From: Parapristionchus giblindavisi
Taxonomy: Eukaryota; Nematoda; Chromadorea; Rhabditida; Diplogasteridae
Length of the DNA: 64,000 bases
Direction: 5' to 3'
Assembly: GCA_943737045.1 (NCBI GenBank)
Contig: CALSFV010000106.1
Coordinates: 62,001 to 126,000, forward strand
The notes below the pieces were generated by a model. The model ran no database searches, was not told the origin of the DNA, and saw only the letters and a program-made list of their open reading frames with translations. Position 1 is the stretch's first letter, and each line of letters begins with the position of its first letter. Of the stretch, positions 19,696 to 34,989 are shown one piece after another. A program made the translations under genes and the position numbers.

Positions 19696-22120
19696 ATGAA
19701 CTTGTGTACTCTTCTCCTTTCTTCAATCGTCGTCGTCAATGGATTCCCTTTCGAAAAAGTCGTTGAAGATCCACTCCCGGTTCATATTTAAAATATTTTC
19801 AAGTTTGAAAGCTTAACATTAAAAACAAAAACAATTCCTTAGGACGCTACGGATACTATTGACGTAAAAGACTCGATATGAGTAATGAAAATGGGGAAGA
19901 CAAGGTAATGTGTCAAGTTGTGTGAAGGGTGGAAAAAGGAAAAAAAATATGCAAATACGTTTTTAGATGATTGATCTTCTTCTAGGTTCCCCTCAATTTC
20001 CTTTCTCTGGAACAGATCAATGAACCATATGCTTCAGAACTATATGATGTATGTTGTCCAAGATATACATGGCCATCTAGCTACATTTTGATCATACCAT
20101 AATGAATGATATAATGACTGATATTTAAAGGGTGACATGATTCTAACTCCTGAACAAAAAGAATATTTGAATGCGCCAGAAAGAAAGGGAGTATTTCGTA
20201 CCAAAAGAGGAGCTCCTATCGTCCTTGCACGAAGATGGCCCAAGAATCAACCTATTCCATTCTATTTCAATGCAAATATAAGTTAGTCTGCTTCATAATA
20301 TGTAAATCGAAACATTTGCATTTAGCTGAACAAGCCCGGGTGAGAATACGTGAAGCAACAAAAATTATGTCAGCCAATACTTGTCTTGACTATAAAGAGA
20401 ATGGAAGTGGACCTTCCAAGGTAATCAATCACAATATATCGCTATAAGTTATAAAGAAAATTCAGATTCATTTCTATAATGGTGGCGGATGTTCTTCGTA
20501 TCTCGGAGCCCCTGCTACCGGATACGATTCACAGCTTTCCATGAAGACAGGCTGCGAAAGCGTGCGTATTAAAATAATTGTAATGTATATTTTTGTATTT
20601 AAGAATCTAGTTACTGTTCTACACGAAATGACGCACAATCTTGGTATTGCCCACACCCAGAGCAGGTATTTAATTATCCATTTTCTTACTGTGAAAAATA
20701 CGCGTAATCGAAATAGCACTAATAGATATTTACACAATGCTTACTTTTTGTCGCAAAAACATCGACAAAAATATTAAATGTCATCGAATATTTCAGATTT
20801 GATCGCGACCTTTACGTTACCGTTAACTATGGTGCGATGCAAAAAGGGATGGAGAAAAATTACGATAAGGTTATACATTTTCTACTATCATATATCAAAT
20901 GTACCTGTTCCTGAATTCATTAAGATAGAAATATTATTATTATATTTTTTAAAGCATTGTATTTTCAGCTGACCAGTGAAGAAAACGGTAATTTCGGACT
21001 TCCTTATGAATATGGAAGTGCCATGCATTATTCAGCATGTAAGTGGATTAATCGATAGAGATCAATCAATATAACTGTGTACATTATAGTTCATTGGAAT
21101 ACTAATAAACAAGCAACAATGAATGCCAAAGATTCCGCTTATCAATACTCTATGGGCCAAGTAATACATTCAAAAAATCAATTTAATCTTTTCTTTTCTA
21201 TCTCAGCATCGTTACATGACCTTCAATGACTACAAACTAATCAATCTCTTGTACAACTGTAGTGGTTTGTTGAAATGATATACATAATTGTCTTTAATAG
21301 CATCCTCAATTTATTTAGAAAATTGCAAGAACAATCTGAAATGTGAAAACGGAGGATACATTCACCCAAGAGATTGTAATAAGTAAGCCATATTCAATTA
21401 TTTGCTCATTTTATTATCAAAAGTAATATGTCCCTTTAAGGTGTGTTTGCAACGAATTCTATGCAGGTACACGATGTGAGAGAGAAAACGTTCCAGTTCA
21501 AAATGTCCAGGTTAGAGGTTTAAATCCAATTTGGATTTTAACATCACATTTGCAGAACACATACACTACGGCATTCGAGCAGGACGGCTTTGATTTCTCA
21601 CACAATTTTAAAGACTATTCAAAATTCAAGACCGATGCAACGAGACTTATCAAGGTATCGTCCAACAGTTATTCTAATTCTAATTGTTTTGTTATAATCT
21701 AGGCGCCAATTGGACGACGATTGAATATTACAATCACAAACATGAATACTGCATATACAGGAGGATGTCCGATTTGTGAAGGATTTGGTGTTGAATTGAA
21801 TGATGTAGATCTTTCTCTCGTTGGCAAAATGTAAGTACATTCAATTTTAGACTTCACCATCTAATACAATGAATTATTTAGTTAGGAAATATATTTATAT
21901 TCACTTCAATTGATAGATTCTCACTTTCAGCTTTTGCTGTGACGCCAATAAAGGATTGTCATTCATTTCGAAATCAAATGTTGTCGGGTAAAACTTATTT
22001 TATTCATTATTTCTAATGAATTTCTTACAATCAGTTAATCAAATCAAACATTTCAGATACAAGGCTTATTCATCGTATCAGTTCCCCTTCTCTGCGACAG
22101 TTACGTACACAGTAGTGTGA
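19696..22120 (+). CDS. Astacin-family metalloprotease (NAS-like), copy 2
   Basis: This copy is uninterrupted and shows the gene structure best: signal peptide exon at 19696, propeptide exons to about 20290, catalytic exons with HEMTHNLGIAHTQSR ending at 20664, FDRD at about 20799, the Met-turn SAMHYS near 21030, EGF-like cysteines about 21320-21500 and a CUB-like domain to the stop at 22120. All joins keep frame. One substitution relative to the other copies, AAA to AAC near 21740, changes Lys to Asn in the CUB-like region. It should be a secreted protease acting outside the cell; the substrate is unknown. Confidence 0.88.
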
Positions 22121-23393
22121 ATCATATCATCGTTTCACGCTGAATATTTAATTCGATTCTATATTGATAAATCTATTCTTACAATAATCATGTCCATGCA
22201 CCGAATGCATTTCTTTTATTATTATTCTGTTCTACAAATATATTAATCTTAAATATTAAAAATGCATTAGCCGAACCTATAGAAGAATGAAATTCGACCA
22301 ATGTACTGTGGGTGGTTTGCGTTAAATGGTGTCAAGAGTTTTCGAATTTTTTAAATGTCTGAGCGTATTCCTACATAATCGATCATGTCTCATTCCAAGT
22401 AGACTCTCGAAAATTACGAAATAAGGTCGGAAAATATACGTAAAATAGGTTTTTCGAAGTTTTCACCTTTTCAAAGTCATTTTAAACGTGTGAATACAGC
22501 TCCGAAAAATGTAGATCTCGTCAGGAGAAAACTTTTTTGTGTTGGTACCAGCTCATTTGCTGCACTCTCAACGGGGCTGTGCGGTTTAGAAAAACCACCA
22601 TATCGTAACTGTTTTTATATGAAATTGTATTATTATTTAGCGATGCAATGGGAGTGTCAGATAGTGAGTACAACGCAAGATGGACCATCAGTCGATAAAA
22701 AAGTAGCTTGTAATGTATTTTTCGAATGTTCGATTCAAGATGAAGAGATCGTTAATACTTTTACTCGTTGCATCGAGATATAGGAACTATATGATGGATA
22801 CATTTCTTCGTTGCTTCCACATTGAATATATTTTATATGACAGTATTGATTGGGCGAGGATTATACATAATATAACACAAAAACTACCAGAACTTCGCTT
22901 TAACTTAATATTCAATAGAATCTGAGAAATGAAAGATAAGAGTGGATAGGTTGTCCACACGTACGTATGTTATCACTGTTTCAATCATAATAATAATTCT
23001 ATTATATTATCTGAGAGGGTTTTTTAAAATATTTTTGATAAAACATTTGAGAACATGATGAACTCTCACTACTGAAAATCATTATTAATCAGTATTGAAT
23101 CCAAATCGTCTATTTCTTACGAATATGTCTATTACAGTATTAAATAAGGCTGAAAACTCCATTCGCTAGCTGTGTTTGCTTCAGGAAGTTCAGACTGAGA
23201 ATCGTTCAAATCCTCACTACATTCACAATGTATTTGATAATTCTTGAAAAAATCCTATATCCAAGCTGTTTCTCCCATAATTTGTCAGATTTTGCTACTA
23301 TAAAAGGTGAGATAGATTCCATGGAAGATACAACATCGACTTTATCTGCTTATTTTTCAATAATAGCATTTATTTTTGTATTTATTTTAGAAA

Positions 23394-25818
23394 ATGAACT
23401 TGTGTACTCTTCTCCTTTCTTCAATCGTCGTCGTCAATGGATTCCCTTTCGAAAAAGTCGTTGAAGATCCACTCCCGGTTCATATTTAAAATATTTTCAA
23501 GTTTGAAAGCTTAACATTAAAAACAAAAACAATTCCTTAGGACGCTACGGATACTATTGACGTAAAAGACTCGATATGAGTAATGAAAATGGGGAAGACA
23601 AGGTAATGTGTCAAGTTGTGTGAAGGGTGGAAAAAGGAAAAAAAATATGCAAATACGTTTTTAGATGATTGATCTTCTTCTAGGTTCCCCTCAATTTCCT
23701 TTCTCTGGAACAGATCAATGAACCATATGCTTCAGAACTATATGATGTATGTTGTCCAAGATATACATGGCCATCTAGCTACATTTTGATCATACCATAA
23801 TGAATGATATAATGACTGATATTTAAAGGGTGACATGATTCTAACTCCTGAACAAAAAGAATATTTGAATGCGCCAGAAAGAAAGGGAGTATTTCGTACC
23901 AAAAGAGGAGCTCCTATCGTCCTTGCACGAAGATGGCCCAAGAATCAACCTATTCCATTCTATTTCAATGCAAATATAAGTTAGTCTGCTTCATAATATG
24001 TAAAACGAAACATTTGCATTTAGCTGAACAAGCCCGGGTGAGAATACGTGAAGCAACAAAAATTATGTCAGCCAATACTTGTCTTGACTATAAAGAGAAT
24101 GGAAGTGGACCTTCCAAGGTAATCAATCACAATATATCGCTATAAGTTATAAAGAAAATTCAGATTCATTTCTATAATGGTGGCGGATGTTCTTCGTATC
24201 TCGGAGCCCCTGCTACCGGATACGATTCACAGCTTTCCATGAAGACAGGCTGCGAAAGCGTGCGTATTAAAATAATTGTAATGTATATTTTTGTATTTAA
24301 GAATCTAGTTACTGTTCTACACGAAATGACGCACAATCTTGGTATTGCCCACACCCAGAGCAGGTATTTTATTATCCATTTTCTTACTGTGAAAAATACG
24401 CGTAATCGAAATAGCACTAATAGATATTTACACAATGCTTACTTTTTGTCGCAAAAACATCGACAAAAATATTAAATGTCATCGAATATTTCAGATTTGA
24501 TCGCGACCTTTACGTTACCGTTAACTATGGTGCGATGCAAAAAGGGATGGAGAAAAATTACGATAAGGTTATAGATTTTCTACTATCATATATCAAATGT
24601 ACCTGTTCCTGAATTCATTAAGATAGAAATATTATTATTATATTTTTTAAAGCATTGTATTTTCAGCTGACCAGTGAAGAAAACGGTAATTTCGGACTTC
24701 CTTATGAATATGGAAGTGCCATGCATTATTCAGCATGTAAGTGGATTAATCGATAGAGATAAATCAATATAACTGTGTACATTATAGTTCATTGGAATAC
24801 TAATAAACAAGCAACAATGAATGCCAAAGATTCCGCTTATCAATACTCTATGGGCCAAGTAATACATTCAAAAAATCAATTTAATCTTTTCTTTTCTATC
24901 TCAGCATCGTTACATGACCTTCAATGACTACAAACTAATCAATCTCTTGTACAACTGTAGTGGTTTGTTGAAATGATATACATAATTGTCTTTAATAGCA
25001 TCCTCAATTTATTTAGAAAATTGCAAGAACAATCTGAAATGTGAAAACGGAGGATACATTCACCCAAGAGATTGTAATAAGTAAGCCATATTCAATTATT
25101 TGCTCATTTTATTATCAAAAGTAATATGTCCCTTTAAGGTGTGTTTGCAACGAATTCTATGCAGGTACACGATGTGAGAGAGAAAACGTTCCAGTTCAAA
25201 ATGTCCAGGTTAGAGGTTTAAATCCAATTTGGATTTTAACATCACATTTGCAGAACACATACACTACGGCATTCGAGCAGGACGGCTTTGATTTCTCACA
25301 CAATTTTAAAGACTATTCAAAATTCAAGACCGATGCAACGAGACTTATCAAGGTATCGTCCAACAGTTATTCTAATTCTAATTGTTTTGTTATAATCTAG
25401 GCGCCAATTGGACGACGATTGAATATTACAATCACAAAAATGAATACTGCATATACAGGAGGATGTCCGATTTGTGAAGGATTTGGTGTTGAATTGAATG
25501 ATGTAGATCTTTCTCTCGTTGGCAAAATGTAAGTACATTCAATTTTAGACTTCACCATCTAATACAATGAATTATTTAGTTAGGAAATATATTTATATTC
25601 ACTTCAATTGATAGATTCTCACTTTCAGCTTTTGCTGTGACGCCAATAAAGGATTGTCATTCATTTCGAAATCAAATGTTGTCGGGTAAAACTTATTTTA
25701 TTCATTATTTCTAATGAATTTCTTACAATCAGTTAATCAAATCAAACATTTCAGATACAAGGCTTATTCATCGTATCAGTTCCCCTTCTCTGCGACAGTT
25801 ACGTACACAGTAGTGTGA
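23394..25818 (+). CDS. Astacin-family metalloprotease (NAS-like), copy 3
   Basis: The exon structure and catalytic motif match copy 2. It shares intronic variants with copy 4 only (for example GTTATAGATTTT near 24570 and GAGATAAATCAA near 24755), so copies 3 and 4 are the closest pair. No disabling change was seen. Confidence 0.88.
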
Positions 25819-27091
25819 ATCATATCATCGTTTCACGCTGAATATTTAATTCGATTCTATATTGATAAATCTATTCTTACAATAATCATGTCCATGCACC
25901 GAATGCATTTCTTTTATTATTATTCTGTTCTACAAATATATTAATCTTAAATATTAAAAATGCATTAGCCGAACCTATAGAAGAATGAAATTCGACCAAT
26001 GTACTGTGGGTGGTTTGCGTTAAATGGTGTCAAGAGTTTTCGAATTTTTTAAATGTCTGAGCGTATTCCTACATAATCGATCATGTCTCATTCCAAGTAG
26101 ACTCTCGAAAATTACGAAATAAGGTCGGAAAATATACGTAAAATAGGTTTTTCGAAGTTTTCACCTTTTCAAAGTCATTTTAAACGTGTGAATACAGCTC
26201 CGAAAAATGTAGATCTCGTCAGGAGAAAACTTTTTTGTGTTGGTACCAGCTCATTTGCTGCACTCTCAACGGAGCTGTGCGGTTTAGAAAAACCACCATA
26301 TCGTAACTGTTTTTATATGAAATTGTATTATTATTTAGCGATGCAATGGGAGTGTCAGATAGTGAGTACAACGCAAGATGGACCATCAGTCGATAAAAAA
26401 GTAGCTTGTAATGTATTTTTCGAATGTTCGATTCAAGATGAAGAGATCGTTAATACTTTTACTCGTTGCATCGAGATATAGGAACTATATGATGGATACA
26501 TTTCTTCGTTGCTTCCACATTGAATATATTTTATATGACAGTATTGATTGGGCGAGGATTATACATAATATAACACAAAAACTACCAGAACTTCGCTTTA
26601 ACTTAATATTCAATAGAATCTGAGAAATGAAAGATAAGAGTGGATAGGTTGTCCACACGTACGTATGTTATCACTGTTTCAATCATAATAATAATTCTAT
26701 TATATTATCTGAGAGGGTTTTTTAAAATATTTTTGATAAAACATTTGAGAACATGATGAACTCTCACTACTGAAAATCATTATTAATCAGTATTGAATCC
26801 AAATCGTCTATTTCTTACGAATATGTCTATTACAGTATTAAATAAGGCTGAAAACTCCATTCGCTAGCTGTGTTTGCTTCAGGAAGTTCAGACTGAGAAT
26901 CGTTCAAATCCTCACTACATTCACAATGTATTTGATAATTCTTGAAAAAATCCTATATCCAAGCTGTTTCTCCCATAATTTGTCAGATTTTGCTACTATA
27001 AAAGGTGAGATAGATTCCATGGAAGATACAACATCGACTTTATCTGCTTATTTTTCAATAATAGCATTTATTTTTGTATTTATTTTAGAAA

Positions 27092-29516
27092 ATGAACTTG
27101 TGTACTCTTCTCCTTTCTTCAATCGTCGTCGTCAATGGATTCCCTTTCGAAAAAGTCGTTGAAGATCCACTCCCGGTTCATATTTAAAATATTTTCAAGT
27201 TTGAAAGCTTAACATTAAAAACAAAAACAATTCCTTAGGACGCTACGGATACTATTGACGTAAAAGACTCGATATGAGTAATGAAAATGGGGAAGACAAG
27301 GTAATGTGTCAAGTTGTGTGAAGGGTGGAAAAAGGAAAAAAAATATGCAAATACGTTTTTAGATGATTGATCTTCTTCTAGGTTCCCCTCAATTTCCTTT
27401 CTCTGGAACAGATCAATGAACCATATGCTTCAGAACTATATGATGTATGTTGTCCAAGATATACATGGCCATCTAGCTACATTTTGATCATACCATAATG
27501 AATGATATAATGACTGATATTTAAAGGGTGACATGATTCTAACTCCTGAACAAAAAGAATATTTGAATGCGCCAGAAAGAAAGGGAGTATTTCGTACCAA
27601 AAGAGGAGCTCCTATCGTCCTTGCACGAAGATGGCCCAAGAATCAACCTATTCCATTCTATTTCAATGCAAATATAAGTTAGTCTGCTTCATAATATGTA
27701 AAACGAAACATTTGCATTTAGCTGAACAAGCCCGGGTGAGAATACGTGAAGCAACAAAAATTATGTCAGCCAATACTTGTCTTGACTATAAAGAGAATGG
27801 AAGTGGACCTTCCAAGGTAATCAATCACAATATATCGCTATAAGTTATAAAGAAAATTCAGATTCATTTCTATAATGGTGGCGGATGTTCTTCGTATCTC
27901 GGAGCCCCTGCTACCGGATACGATTCACAGCTTTCCATGAAGACAGGCTGCGAAAGCGTGCGTATTAAAATAATTGTAATGTATATTTTTGTATTTAAGA
28001 ATCTAGTTACTGTTCTACACGAAATGACGCACAATCTTGGTATTGCCCACACCCAGAGCAGGTATTTTATTATCCATTTTCTTACTGTGAAAAATACGCG
28101 TAATCGAAATAGCACTAATAGATATTTACACAATGCTTACTTTTTGTCGCAAAAACATCGACAAAAATATTAAATGTCATCGAATATTTCAGATTTGATC
28201 GCGACCTTTACGTTACCGTTAACTATGGTGCGATGCAAAAAGGGATGGAGAAAAATTACGATAAGGTTATAGATTTTCTACTATCATATATCAAATGTAC
28301 CTGTTCCTGAATTCATTAAGATAGAAATATTATTATTATATTTTTTAAAGCATTGTATTTTCAGCTGACCAGTGAAGAAAACGGTAATTTCGGACTTCCT
28401 TATGAATATGGAAGTGCCATGCATTATTCAGCATGTAAGTGGATTAATCGATAGAGATAAATCAATATAACTGTGTACATTATAGTTCATTGGAATACTA
28501 ATAAACAAGCAACAATGAATGCCAAAGATTCCGCTTATCAATACTCTATGGGCCAAGTAATACATTCAAAAAATCAATTTAATCTTTTCTTTTCTATCTC
28601 AGCATCGTTACATGACCTTCAATGACTACAAACTAATCAATCTCTTGTACAACTGTAGTGGTTTGTTGAAATGATATACATAATTGTCTTTAATAGCATC
28701 CTCAATTTATTTAGAAAATTGCAAGAACAATCTGAAATGTGAAAACGGAGGATACATTCACCCAAGAGATTGTAATAAGTAAGCCATATTCAATTATTTG
28801 CTCATTTTATTATCAAAAGTAATATGTCCCTTTAAGGTGTGTTTGCAACGAATTCTATGCAGGTACACGATGTGAGAGAGAAAACGTTCCAGTTCAAAAT
28901 GTCCAGGTTAGAGGTTTAAATCCAATTTGGATTTTAACATCACATTTGCAGAACACATACACTACGGCATTCGAGCAGGACGGCTTTGATTTCTCACACA
29001 ATTTTAAAGACTATTCAAAATTCAAGACCGATGCAACGAGACTTATCAAGGTATCGTCCAACAGTTATTCTAATTCTAATTGTTTTGTTATAATCTAGGC
29101 GCCAATTGGACGACGATTGAATATTACAATCACAAAAATGAATACTGCATATACAGGAGGATGTCCGATTTGTGAAGGATTTGGTGTTGAATTGAATGAT
29201 GTAGATCTTTCTCTCGTTGGCAAAATGTAAGTACATTCAATTTTAGACTTCACCATCTAATACAATGAATTATTTAGTTAGGAAATATATTTATATTCAC
29301 TTCAATTGATAGATTCTCACTTTCAGCTTTTGCTGTGACGCCAATAAAGGATTGTCATTCATTTCGAAATCAAATGTTGTCGGGTAAAACTTATTTTATT
29401 CATTATTTCTAATGAATTTCTTACAATCAGTTAATCAAATCAAACATTTCAGATACAAGGCTTATTCATCGTATCAGTTCCCCTTCTCTGCGACAGTTAC
29501 GTACACAGTAGTGTGA
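27092..29516 (+). CDS. Astacin-family metalloprotease (NAS-like), copy 4
   Basis: The structure is the same as copy 3, and the two appear nearly identical through the gene body. The 3' flank from about 29,550 carries variants shared with copy 5 (CTGTATTGATAA, CCATACACCG), marking a switch point between unit types. No disabling change was seen. Confidence 0.88.
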
Positions 29517-30789
29517 ATCATATCATCGTTTCACGCTGAATATTTAATTCGATTCTGTATTGATAAATCTATTCTTACAATAATCATGTCCATACACCGA
29601 ATGCATTTCTTTTATTATTATTCTGTTCTACAAATATATTCAGCTTAAATATTAAAAATGCATTAGCCGAACCTATAGAAGAATGAAATTCGACCAATGT
29701 ACTGTGGGTGGTTTGCGTTAAATGGTGTCAAGAGTTTTCGAATTTTTTAAATGTCTGAGCGTATTCCTACATAATCGATCATGTCTCATTCCAAGTAGAC
29801 TCTCGAAAATTACGAAATAAGGTCGGAAAATATACGTAAAATAGGTTTTTCGAAGTTTTCACCTTTTCAAAGTCATTTTAAACGTGTGAATACAGCTCCG
29901 AAAAATGTAGATCTCGTCAGGAGAAAACTTTTTTTGTGTTGGTACCAGCTCATTTGCTGCACTCTCAACGGAGCTGTGCGGTTTAGAAAAACCACCATAT
30001 CGTAACTGTTTTTATATGAAATTGTATTATTATTTAGCGATGCAAAGGGAGTGTCAGATAGTGAGTACAACGCAAGATGGACCATCAGTCGATAAAAAAG
30101 TAGCTTGTAATGTATTTTTCGAATGTTCGATTCAAGATGAAGAGATCGTTAATACTCCTATTCGTTGCATCGAGATATAGGAACTATATGATGGATACAT
30201 TTCTTCGTTGCTTCCACATTGAATATATTTTATATGACAGTATTGATTGGGCGAGGATTATACATAATATAACACAAAAACTACAAGAACTTCGCTTTAA
30301 CTTAATATTCAATAGATTCTGAGAAATGAAAGATAAGAGTGGATAGGTTGTCCACACGTACGTATGTTATCACTGTTACAATCATAATAATAATTATATT
30401 ATATTATCTGAGAGGGTTTTTAAAATATTTTAGATAAAACATTTGAGAACATGATGAACTCTCACTACTGAAAATCATTATTAATCAGTATTGAATCCAA
30501 ATCGTCTATTTCTTACGAATATGTCTATTACAGTATTAAATAAGGCTGAAAACTCCATTCGCTAGCTGTGTTTGCTTCAGGAAGTTCAGACTGAGAATCG
30601 TTCAAATCCTCACTACATTCACAATGTATTTGATAATTCTTGAAAAAATCCTATATCCAAGCTGTTTCTCCCATAATTTGTCAGATTTTGCTACTATAAA
30701 AGGTGAGATAGATTCCATGGAAGATACAACATCGACTTTATCTGCTTATTTTTCAATAATAGCATTTATTTTTGTATTTATTTTAGAAA

Positions 30790-33700
30790 ATGAACTTGTG
30801 TACTCTTCTCCTTTCTTCAATCGTCGTCGTCAATGGATTCCCTTTCGAAAAAGTCGTTGAAGATCCACTCCCGGTTCATATTTAAAATATTTTCAAGTTT
30901 GAATGCTTAACATTAAAAACAAAAACAATTCCTTAGGACGCTACGGATCCTATTGACGTAAAAGACTCGATATGAGTAATGAAAATGGGGAAGACAAGGT
31001 AATGTGTCAAGTTGTGTGAAGGGTGGAAAAAGGAAAAAAAAATATGCAAATACGTTTTTAGATGATTGATCTTCTTCTAGGTTCCCCTCAATTTCCTTTC
31101 TCTGGAACAGATCAATGAACCATATGCTTCAGAACTATATGATGTGTGTTGTCCAAGATATACATGGCCATCTAGCTACATTTTGATCATACCATAATGA
31201 ATGATATAATGAGTGATATTTAAAGGGTGACATGATTCTAACTCCTGAACAAAAAGAATATTTGAATGCGCCAGAAAGAAAGGGAGTATTTCGTACCAAA
31301 AGAGGAGCTCCTATCGTCCTTGCACGAAGATGGCCCAAGAATCAACCTATTCCATTCTATTTCAATGCAAATATAAGTTAGTCTGCTTCATAATATGTAA
31401 AACGAAACATTTGCATTTAGCTGAACAAGCCCGGGTGAGAATACGTGAAGCAACAAAAATTATGTCAGCCAATACTTGTCTTGACTATAAAGAGAATGGA
31501 AGTGGACCTTCCAAGGTAATCAATCACAATATATCGCTATAAGTTATAAAGAAAATTCAGATTCATTTCTATAATGGTGGCGGATGTTCTTCGTATCTCG
31601 GAGCCCCTGCTACCGGATACGATTCACAGCTTTCCATGAAGACAGGCTGCGAAAGCGTGCGTATTAAAATAATTGTAATGTATATTTTTGTATTTAAGAA
31701 TCTAGTTACTGTTCTACACGAAATGACGCACAATCTTGGTATTGCCCACACCCAGAGCAGGTATTTTATTATCCATTTTCTTACTGTGAAAAATACGCGT
31801 AATCGAAATAGCACTAATAGATATTTACACAATGCTTACTTTTTGTCGCAAAAACATCGACAAAAATATTAAATGTCATCGAATATTTCAGATTTGATCG
31901 CGACCTTTACGTTACCGTTAACTATGGTGCGATGCAAAAAGGGATGGAGAAAAATTACGATAAGGTTATACATTTTCTACTATCATATATCAAATGTACC
32001 TGTTCCTGAATTCATTAAGATAGAAATATTATTATTATTTTTTTTAAAGCATTGTATTTTCAGCTGACCAGTGAAGAAAACGGTAATTTCGGACTTCCTT
32101 ATGAATATGGAAGTGCCATGCATTATTCAGCATGTAAGTGGATTAATCGATAGAGATCAATCAATATAACTGTGTACATTATAGTTCATTGGAATACTAA
32201 TAAACAAGCAACAATGAATGCCAAAGATTCCGCTTATCAATACTCTATGGGCCAAGTAATACATTCAAAAAATCAATTTAATCTTTTCTTTTCTATCTCA
32301 GCATCGTTACATGACCTTCAATGACTACAAACTAATCAATCTCTTGTACAACTGTAGTGGTTTGTTGAAATGATATACATAATTGTCTTTAATAGCATCC
32401 TCAATTTATTTAGAAAATTGCAAGAACAATCTGAAATGTGAAAACGGAGGATACATTCACCCAAGAGATTGTAATAAGTAAGCCATATTCAATTATTTGC
32501 TCATTTTATTATCAAAAGTAATATGTCCCTTTAAGGTGTGTTTGCAACGAATTCTATGCAGGTACACGATGTGAGAGAGAAAACGTTCCAGTTCAAAATG
32601 TCCAGGTTAGAGGTTTAAATCCAATTTGGATTTTAACATCACATTTGCAGAACACATACACTACGGCATTCGAGCAGGACGGCTTTGATTTCTCACACAA
32701 TTTTAAAGACTATTCAAAATTCAAGACCGATGCAACGAGACTTATCAAGGTATCGTCCAACAGTTATTCTAATTCTAATTGTTTTGTTATAATCTAGGCG
32801 CCAATTGGACGACGATTGAATATTACAATCACAAAAATGAATACTGCATATACAGGAGGATGTCCGATTTGTGAAGGATTTGGTGTTGAATTGAATGATG
32901 TAGATCTTTCTCTCGTTGGCAAAATGTAAGTACATTCAATTTTAGACTTCACCATCTAATACAATGAATTATTTAGTTATGAAATATATTTATATTCACT
33001 TCAATTGATAGATTCTCACTTTCAGCTTTTGCTGTGACGCCAATAAAGGATTGTCATTCATTTCGAAATCAAATGTTGTCGGGTAAAACTTATTTTATTC
33101 ATTATTTCTAATGAATATCTGGAACTCAGTTAAGACACCGGCTCAGTAAGATTCGAGGGTTGTGCCAGTGACCCCGCACATCGACCTCACCGATTTGGCC
33201 CAAAAATTTTTCATGGATACCCCCATGGCTCCCCATCACAAAATGAGTATTCATTTGGGCTGTTTCCTTGAAACACAGATGTGGCGAGTTTTCGAATTTT
33301 GAAAACTCGATTTCCACCGAACAAAAATGGAGCGACCTAGGACCAATGTTAGTGTCGATTAATTATAAGTATAAATAGACAACAAAAACTGGCTATACGA
33401 CGGTCCGCAGATCCGATCGCAAACTGATTTTTTTTACCTTCTCAAAACATTCTAAAATTAATTAAAATTTTAAAACAAAACAGTGCAGTCCAATTTTTGC
33501 CTCATCTTATAGAGCAAACAATTCCGCGTCGAATAAGGGAAAAAATAAAAAATCGAAGGACCCCTCTTTTGAGATAAATGGACCTGAAGTTGACACGAAA
33601 ATATTTTTATTTTCAAACCCCCTCGTGTTTGTACTCATATTGAAGAGCTCGTCGAGTAGAACAACTTTGATTGAGCATTTTGTTTGAAACTCATGTACAA

Positions 33701-34700
33701 GAGAACTACATGAGTTTTATTTATTCACACGGTTGTTCACCCAATTTTGAGTAAAACGAAAGTAAAATATTTTTTGTGCACAAATTGATTACGCCAATAT
33801 TGTAGAACGCAAAAATCCATACTTACTTTCTTGTTTCACGAAAAAAAATTGTAGACCCCCATGCTGAAAAATATGGCCTGCAAAGTGGTCTTGAAAAAAA
33901 AGTTGTCGAAACCTTGCCATGTTTATACTCATTTTAAAGAACTCGTCGAGCACGTCTTTTTCGATGTTGCTCGTATTGTATGAAAGTCGTTTGTTCTCAA
34001 GATACAAGCGATCGAAATGATTTGGATCCAAAACATCTTAATTCGTGTATTTCTCTTGTGCAAGAGTTTCAGACAAAACGTTCAACATAAAAGTTGTTCT
34101 ACTCGACGAGCTCTTCAATATGAGTACAAACATGAGGGGGTTAAAAAAAATATTTTCGGGCCATCTTCAGGTCCATTTATCTCAAAAGAGGGGTCCTTCG
34201 ATTTTTGATTTTTTCCCCTTATTCGACGCGGAATTTTTTGTTCTATGAGATGAGGCAAAAATTGGACTGCACTTTTTTGTTTTAAAATTTTAATTAATTT
34301 TAGAATGTTTTGAGGAGGTAAAAAAATCAGTTTGCGATCGGATCTGCGGACCGTCGTATAACCAGTTTTTGTTGTCTATTTATACTTATAATTAATCGAC
34401 ACTAACATTGGTCCTAGGTCGCTCCATTTATGTTCGGTGAAAATCGAGTTTTCAAAATTCGAAAACCCGCCACATCTGTGTTTCAAGGAACCAGCCCAAA
34501 TGAATACCCAGTTTGTGATGGGGGCCCATGGGGGTATTCATTAAAAAAATTTGGGCCAAATCGGTGAGGTCGATGTCCGGCACTTCCTGGAATCTCACTG
34601 ACAGAGCCGATGTCTTAATCAAATCAAACATTTCAGATACAAGGCTTATTCATCGTATCAGTTCCCCTTCTCTGCGACAGTTACGTACACAGTAGTGTGA
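30790..34700 (+). CDS. Astacin-family metalloprotease (NAS-like), copy 5, with foldback element in last intron
   Basis: The catalytic exons match copy 2 and the HEMTHNLGIAHTQSR motif is intact. A propeptide Thr codon is changed to Pro at about 30950 (ACT to CCT). A 1,481-bp TTAA-flanked foldback element sits in the last intron, leaving the final CUB-like exon at 34637-34700 readable. The gene therefore looks potentially functional, though a 1.5-kb hairpin-forming intron might affect splicing. Confidence 0.82.
33134..34614. mobile_element. TTAA-flanked foldback transposon (non-autonomous)
   Basis: The 1,481-bp element is bounded by TTAA at 33130-33133 and 34615-34618. The other astacin copies have a single CAGTTAATCAAATC at this place, proving a TTAA target duplication. 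The ends are GACACCGGCTC and its inverse with one mismatch. The arms, about 580 bp each, fold back on one another around a loop near 33,710-34,040. No transposase frame is present. TTAA duplication suggests mobilisation by a piggyBac-type enzyme. Confidence 0.85.
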
Positions 34701-34989
34701 ATCATATCATCGTTTCACGCTGAATATTTAATTCGATTCTGTATTGATAAATCTATTCTTACAATAATCATGTCCATACACCGAATGCATTTCTTTTATT
34801 ATTATTCTGTTCTACAAATATATTCATCTTAAATATTAAAAATGCATTAGCCGAACCTGTAGAAGAATGAAATTCGACCAATGTACTGTGGGTGGTTTGC
34901 GTTAAATGGTGTCAAGAGTTTTCGAATTTTTTAAATGTCTGAGCGTATTCCTACATAATCGATCATGTCTCATTCCAAGTAGACTCTCG

